From Paenibacillus sophorae (GTDB lineage Bacteria > Bacillota > Bacilli > Paenibacillales > Paenibacillaceae), in assembly GCF_018966525.1 (NCBI RefSeq), contig NZ_CP076607.1:2914001-2978000 (forward strand): a stretch of 64,000 nucleotides of DNA. Reading direction: 5' to 3'. Shown piece by piece: positions 59,524 through 64,000 of this stretch. Position numbers and translations under genes: made by a program. Below the pieces are notes generated by a model that saw nothing but the letters and a program-made list of their open reading frames with translations, was not told the origin of the DNA and did no database searches. Positions within the stretch are counted from its first letter, which is position 1. Each line of letters starts with the position of its first letter.

Positions 59524-60954
59524 ATGGCACTAAAAAAGGATTTCTTATGGGGTGGAGCAGTTGCCGCTCATCAGATTGAAGGGGCTTGGCAAGAAGGTGG
59601 CAAAGGTCTCAGTATCGCTGATGTGATGACCGCTGGAAGCAATGGCGTAGACCGTCGTATTACTGACGGTGTGCTTGATGGAGAAAACTATCCCAATCAT
59701 GAAGCGATTGATTTTTATCATCATTACAACGAAGATGTAGCATTATTCAAAGAACTAGGCTTAAAAGCTTTTCGTACTTCTATTGCTTGGTCTCGGATTT
59801 TTCCAAAAGGGGACGAAGAAGCACCGAATGAAGAGGGATTGAAATTTTATGATGACTTATTTGATGAGTTGTTAAATGCAGGAATTCAGCCAGTCATTAC
59901 CTTATCTCACTTTGAAATTCCCTATCATTTAGCAAAAGAATATGGTGGTTTTCGTAATAAAAAATGTATTGATTTCTTTGTTCGCTATGCCAAGGTCGTG
60001 ATGAATCGCTACAAGGACAAAGTGAAATATTGGATGACCTTTAATGAAATTAATAATCAAGCAGATGGACAAAGCGAGTTGCACGCTTGGACAAACTCAG
60101 CTATTCAGTTTATTGATGGAGAAAATAAAGAAGAAGTTATTTATCAAGCGGGTCTGAATGAATTAATTGCAAGTGCGAAAGTCATAAAGTTAGGGCATGA
60201 AATCAATCCGGAATTTCAAATCGGCTGCATGATGGCGTATGTACCTCTCTATCCATATTCTTGTAACCCGGATGACATGATGGCTTCTGTGAAAGTGATG
60301 AACCGCAGATTTTTCTACAGTGATATTCATGCTCGTGGAGAAATTCCTGCATACATTTTAAAAGAATGGGAAACAAAAGGATATAAAATTGACTACTCAC
60401 CAGAAGAATTAACTAACTTAAAAGAAGGAACCGTTGATTTTATCGGATTTAGTTATTATATGTCGGGTGCTGTAAGCACACTAAAAGATGTAGTAGAAAA
60501 GTTTCCAGTGACTGAATATCCAAATGCAAAACTTGTTGTCAATCCTTATATCGAAGCAAGTGACTGGGGCTGGCCGATTGATGCCATTGGTTTAAGATAT
60601 ACACTGAACATTATCCACCAACGCTATAATTTACCAATGTTTATCGTTGAAAATGGTTTTGGAGCCTATGATAAAGTGGAGGAAGATGGAAGTATTCAAG
60701 ATCCATATCGTGTGGCATATTTGAGTCAACATATAAAAGAAATGGTGACAGCAGTGGAAGAAGATGGTGTGGATTTACTTGGTTACACTCCTTGGGGAAT
60801 TATCGACATCGTAAGTTTTGGAACAGGCGAAATGGAAAAACGTTATGGCTTCATTTATGTAGATAAAGATAATCTAGGAAATGGAACTTTAAAACGCAGT
60901 AAAAAAGATTCATTTTATTGGTATCAAGAAGTCATTCGAAAAAATGGTATTTAA
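59524..60954 (+). CDS. 6-phospho-beta-glucosidase 2 (GH1)
   Basis: A 476-residue GH1 enzyme: MALKKDFLWGGAVAAHQIEG, acid/base Glu175 in WMTFNEINNQ, nucleophile Glu about 372 in MFIVENGFG, and GYTPWGIIDIVSFGTGEMEK for phosphate binding. It splits the 6-phospho-cellobiose made by the PTS genes around it. ATG 59524 is chosen since ATGGAGGAAAA just before it is its ribosome site rather than its start. It belongs to the same broad group as the GH1 at 30817 but differs throughout. Confidence 0.92.
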   Translation: MALKKDFLWGGAVAAHQIEGAWQEGGKGLSIADVMTAGSNGVDRRITDGVLDGENYPNHEAIDFYHHYNEDVALFKELGLKAFRTSIAWSRIFPKGDEEAPNEEGLKFYDDLFDELLNAGIQPVITLSHFEIPYHLAKEYGGFRNKKCIDFFVRYAKVVMNRYKDKVKYWMTFNEINNQADGQSELHAWTNSAIQFIDGENKEEVIYQAGLNELIASAKVIKLGHEINPEFQIGCMMAYVPLYPYSCNPDDMMASVKVMNRRFFYSDIHARGEIPAYILKEWETKGYKIDYSPEELTNLKEGTVDFIGFSYYMSGAVSTLKDVVEKFPVTEYPNAKLVVNPYIEASDWGWPIDAIGLRYTLNIIHQRYNLPMFIVENGFGAYDKVEEDGSIQDPYRVAYLSQHIKEMVTAVEEDGVDLLGYTPWGIIDIVSFGTGEMEKRYGFIYVDKDNLGNGTLKRSKKDSFYWYQEVIRKNGI

Positions 60955-60977
60955 TTAGAAAAAGGAGGATGAAAAAT

Positions 60978-61379
60978 ATGGGATTATTTGGTTTTGGAAA
61001 AAAGAAAGGAGAAAGCATAAAAGCAGACATTGTAAAAGAAAAAGTACAAGAGAAAGAAAGTGTAGAACCTAAGTTTGAAGGACATTTAACGGTTCGTATT
61101 TTTTGTTCAGCAGGAGCATCGACCTCACTTTGGGCGCGAAATGTTCAAAAAGCAATGGACGAGAAAGGACTTGATGCTGAAATTAGGGCATACTCGACTT
61201 CGGTTGTTTATGAAGAAGGGGTAAAAGCAGATGTGATTTTAATTGGTCCACAAACACGATACGTTGAACAAGATGTAAAAAACAAATTTCCTGAAAAGAA
61301 AGTGGCTGTTGTCCCAGTACAGATTTTTGGTTTGATGAATGGCGAAAAGGGGTTAGAGTTTATAATCTCGTTGCTTTAA
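60978..61379 (+). CDS. PTS lactose/cellobiose IIB with N-terminal extension
   Basis: A 133-residue IIB. The first 35 residues are a Lys/Glu-rich extension (MGLFGFGKKKGESIKADIVK) not found in LicB/CelA; then the IIB core RIFCSAGASTSLWARNVQKA with phosphorylated Cys43, and VILIGPQTRYVEQDVKNKFP. It completes the transporter begun at 57777, standing in for the decayed licB. AAAGGAGGATG precedes the ATG. The N-terminal stretch may bind the membrane or another PTS protein; that is a guess. Confidence 0.87.
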   Translation: MGLFGFGKKKGESIKADIVKEKVQEKESVEPKFEGHLTVRIFCSAGASTSLWARNVQKAMDEKGLDAEIRAYSTSVVYEEGVKADVILIGPQTRYVEQDVKNKFPEKKVAVVPVQIFGLMNGEKGLEFIISLL

Positions 61380-61519
61380 TTAATTTTATAATTTGATCCA
61401 TCAGTTAGCTCAGGACACTCAATTTATACGAACGTTTATTTGGTATTTTGAAGTCAAACGTACGTTCGGGAGTGATTGTCAGGGCACACAAGGAGCCGCT
61501 GAACCTCATTCAATTCTAA

Positions 61520-62365
61520 AAAACTTTTCAAACCGAGGAAGCTTGTCACCGGCATTTGTATAAGATGAAATGACCCGAAGGCTTTCGGTACCCACTATGT
61601 CAATATGACATAGCTTACGAAATCAAAACCTGTAAACTGTCTCTCTATGAATGTGCAAACTGTGGTCATCAGACGAACGTTATCGCAGGCACGTTATTTG
61701 AAAAGACTCGAACGGAATTGGTGGAATGGTTCTGAGCGATCTTTCTGATTGAACATGACAAGCGTGGCATTTCCACGACCTATCTGGCACAAGAACTGGA
61801 TATTGCCCACCAAACTGCTTGGACGATTCAACATAAGATCCGAAAAGCTAAGGGCGAGCGCGATGCCTCCTACACCTTAGCTGGAATCGTGGAACTGGAT
61901 GATGCTCTTTTCAGAGCACCCACGGAGGGAGGGAAACGTGGGCGCGGTACGGAACAAACCCCCGTTCTTGTGGCGCTGTCATTGGATTAATAGGGCTGCC
62001 GGCTGCCCAAGTACCTGAAGATGCAAGTCATTCCGGATGTTATAGGCGTCACCCTTATCGATTTCGCCCAAAAGTACATTGCCGCAGTTCCACGATTTCA
62101 AGCGATAAATACCGACGATCCTATCAGGCGTTAGCCAAGCAAGGGTACCAGCAGCACCCAAGCTGTTTAACCCTATTGATGACCTTGATCATCTCAAATG
62201 GCTCTACACCGTCATTTCCAATGCCAAAGCTTTTATTGGAGGTGAGAATAGGTCTTGATGCGAAGCATCATCAACATACTTGGATGAATTTTGCTATCGC
62301 TTTAATCGCTGTGAAATGAAAAGTGAAATATTCAATCGACTCGCTTTCATTGCTGCCTACTAACC
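61520..62365 (+). mobile_element. IS1595-type (ISXO2-like) transposase, decayed
   Basis: Zinc-finger part KLSLYECANCGHQTNVIAGT, then FEKTRTELVEWF, AIFLIEHDKRGISTTYLAQE, IAHQTAWTIQHKIRKAKGER and the catalytic GIVELDDALFRAPTEGGKRG (ISXO2-like DDE core). Stops and frameshifts break it (for example after WF and at 61988). Further pieces run to about 62365. Terminal repeats were not found. Confidence 0.8.
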
Positions 62366-62453
62366 AAGACCATCACTTATCCTGTGTTAGTTGGATAATC
62401 AAATTTAATATTAAAGAACCGAATATTTTCGGAAAGCAATTGCGTTTTCAAAA

Positions 62454-62689
62454 AAAAGGGATTTTTCCAGGGCTGCAGATGCGTTGAACAATGCAAAGAA
62501 ACATTTGAATTAAGCGCATCACCTCCAAACCAAATTAATCCAAAACGAAGCATATGGGGAAAAATGGGAATTTCCATTCTGCTGATCCATACGCAGGATC
62601 ATTTGATGAATCCGATTACGGTCAAAGACTCGGCTAGTGAGTTTGTAACCTTGTATGAAAAAATATCGACGTTAAGCAGGGCACAACGG
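62454..62689 (+). pseudogene. PTS cellobiose IIA remnant
   Basis: KRDFSRAADALNNAKKHLN, a stop, AHHLQTKLIQNEAYGEKWEF, then in another frame ILLIHTQDHLMNPITVKDSA and SEFVTLYEKI. This is the C-terminal two thirds of a LicA-type IIA with one stop and one frameshift. It lies just before the intact HPr gene. Confidence 0.8.
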
Positions 62690-62716
62690 ATTGAATCTAA
62701 ATTAGGAGAAGGTTAT

Positions 62717-62998
62717 GTGTTAACAAAAACAATTGTTATTCAAAATCCATTCGGTCTGCATGCACGGCCATGCACATTTTTTACGGAAAAGGCGATGAAT
62801 TTTTCCTGCACAATACATTTGACGAAAGGCGACGCAAGAATTAACGCGAAAAGCGTGCTTGCAGTTATGTCGTTAGAATTGGTAAAAGGAAATGAAGTCA
62901 CCTTGGAGGTTGACGGCGAACGGGAGGAAGAAGCACTGGAGGAATTGGGAAGGTTGCTGACAGATATTTACGATAACGAGGAGGAAGGTTATCCATGA
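62717..62998 (+). CDS. HPr-family phosphocarrier protein
   Basis: A 93-residue HPr. With the GTG at 62717 (after GGAGAAGG) as start, the phospho-acceptor falls exactly at His15 (NPFGLHARPC) and the regulatory serine exactly at Ser46 (RINAKSVLAVMS), which supports this start. The C-terminus is a few residues longer and acidic. It would pass phosphate from enzyme I to IIA proteins, and by Ser46 could also signal to CcpA. An HPr inside a cellobiose locus is not usual; the main ptsH should be elsewhere. Confidence 0.85.
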   Translation: MLTKTIVIQNPFGLHARPCTFFTEKAMNFSCTIHLTKGDARINAKSVLAVMSLELVKGNEVTLEVDGEREEEALEELGRLLTDIYDNEEEGYP

Positions 62999-62999
62999 T

Positions 63000-63545
63000 C
63001 CATGAACGTTAAAACCATTTCCGGAAGGTTTTTTCGCGGCCTACCAAGTGGAAGGGGCATGGGATGAGGACGGGAAAAAGCCTTCGATTTGGGACAGCTG
63101 GTGTCCGTATACCCGGAACGACATACAAAGGCACGAATGGCAATGTAGCAGTAGATAATTACCACCGCTGGGAAGAAGATGTCCGGCGGAAATAGGCTTA
63201 AAAAAGTACCGCTTCTCGATTGCGTGGAGCTAAATTTATCCCGACGGCAACGGTGAAATCAATGAGCAGGGGGTCGCCTTTTACGATTCGTTAATTAGCG
63301 AACTGCGCAAATACAATATTGAACCTATCATTACTTTGTGTTGTCTGGAATCACCTCACTGATCGTGGGCTGGCACCCCAACTGGAAGAAGGAGATTTGG
63401 AATTATTAGCAAAACAAGCCTGACTTTATCGGCGTTAACTACTACAGAACGTTCACATACGAAAGAAATCCGCTGGACGGTTTCGGAGAAGGTAGCCTCC
63501 TACCCGATTCTTTGATCTTAATAAAAATTAAATATGAACCGGAAT
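63000..63545 (+). pseudogene. 6-phospho-beta-glucosidase (GH1), shattered
   Basis: Scattered frames give AAYQVEGAWDEDGKKPSIWD, GLKKYRFSIAWS, IYPDGNGEINEQGVAFYDSL, ISELRKYNIEPIITL and DFIGVNYYRTFTYERNPLDG, all GH1 landmarks in the right order. Stops, frameshifts and a large internal deletion (acid/base and nucleophile regions lost) show it is dead. Confidence 0.8.
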
Positions 63546-63590
63546 GAAAAAATAAAAACATAAAATCTTGAATTAGTAAATATCATTAAC

Positions 63591-64000
63591 TCAACTTTCG
63601 CAGCACAAATCTTTAAACAAACCCTTGATATAGATAGGTAAACTGGAGATCCAATCCTGGAGTTGACAAAAAACGGCCGCTTTGTTCTTCTTGGTTGTGG
63701 CTTGGGACATTTCGAGAAATAAAGTCATCAATTGCTGAAGTGCGGTCTGGAAGTCCAGATCGCGGACCTCATCGGCAAAGAGAAAAAAGAGTCCTCCGAG
63801 CGTCCGATCATCACTGGATTGACGCCGTTCGTATTCCAACGCCAAATATCGGCTGAACACGATCGTCGTATGGCTAAGGAGTTGGTCAAAGGAACGGCCT
63901 TGAAATTCCGTTCCCAGTTTCAAATAGCTTTTGGTGACTTTAAAAAAGGTCTCTATACTCCAGCGCATCCCGTAGATTCGTACGATTTCAGCGTCATCCA
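63591..64000 (-). mobile_element. IS4-family transposase, C-terminal part (cut by window edge)
   Basis: Minus strand, entering from the right edge: DDAEIVRIYGMRWSIETFFK, KSYLKLGTEFQGRSFDQLLS and HTTIVFSRYLALEYERR. The Y-x2-R-W-x-IE-x-FFK segment is the YREK-like catalytic signature of IS4. About 136 codons visible, stop at 63591, no disruption seen, so the copy may be intact beyond the edge. Confidence 0.85.

Noticed and set aside
17976..64000. The second att site of the island
   Set aside because: I looked for a repeat of the tRNA-Leu 3' end (TCGACCGCACCA) to the right and found none; it is probably outside the window or lost.

Overview
The window looks like a Paenibacillus-type Firmicutes chromosome. 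The left 18 kb is GC-rich and carries typical low-copy housekeeping genes (pyrD end, a RelQ-type alarmone synthetase, rsuA, yhaO/yhaN, xpt, hisC, a YjcZ-type spore peptide). The right 46 kb is visibly AT-richer, full of gene remnants and IS fragments, and begins exactly at the 3' end of a tRNA-Leu gene with a tyrosine integrase beside it. I read it as a large, old and much rearranged genomic island whose far end is outside the window.

Layout. 1-17.6 kb: core genes, with two copies of a 98-nt structured leader (250-347 and 6854-6951) before relQ and before a glycosyltransferase. 17.65-19.75 kb: tRNA-Leu promoter, a truncated tRNA-Leu copy, the intact tRNA-Leu(CAG), integrase and excisionase. 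19.75-22.1 kb: graveyard (MarR, esterase, MFS, IS630). 22.1-27.7 kb: hydrolase 1, TetR1, MFS1, hydrolase 2, then alcohol dehydrogenase and SDR remnants. 27.7-32.3 kb: beta-glucoside operon licT-bglP-GH1 with two RNA antiterminators. 32.4-39.8 kb: LysR and a run of DUF3737, PatB aminotransferase, aldo/keto reductase, cyclophilin-like protein, MFS2 and hydrolase 3. 39.8-43.6 kb: secreted aldo/keto reductase and three cyclophilin-like surface proteins. 43.7-47.4 kb: SDR-MFS3-SDR operon and TetR2. 47.5-54.6 kb: a redox cassette of cytochrome P460, a DUF4405 membrane protein, a CuA-type cupredoxin, cytochrome c assembly proteins ResB/CcsA/ResA and a PQQ-type sugar dehydrogenase. 54.7-64 kb: a third TetR remnant, IS fragments, a licR-controlled cellobiose PTS operon, the ruins of a second one with an intact HPr, and an IS4-type transposase running off the edge.

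How it works together. Nine promoters in the island share one architecture: a palindrome close to GTTGATTAATCAAC, a TTTAACCATTG block that runs into the -35, a -10 about 16 bp on, and often a second palindrome after the -10. They stand before both TetR genes, two of the three alpha/beta hydrolases, MFS1, the SDR-MFS-SDR operon, the cyclophilin lipoproteins, the P460 redox cassette and even the beta-glucoside operon. The simplest reading is a single regulon run by two paralogous TetR repressors that ties together efflux, hydrolysis, reduction and an extracytoplasmic oxidation system. The ligand is unknown. All functions are inferred from sequence alone.
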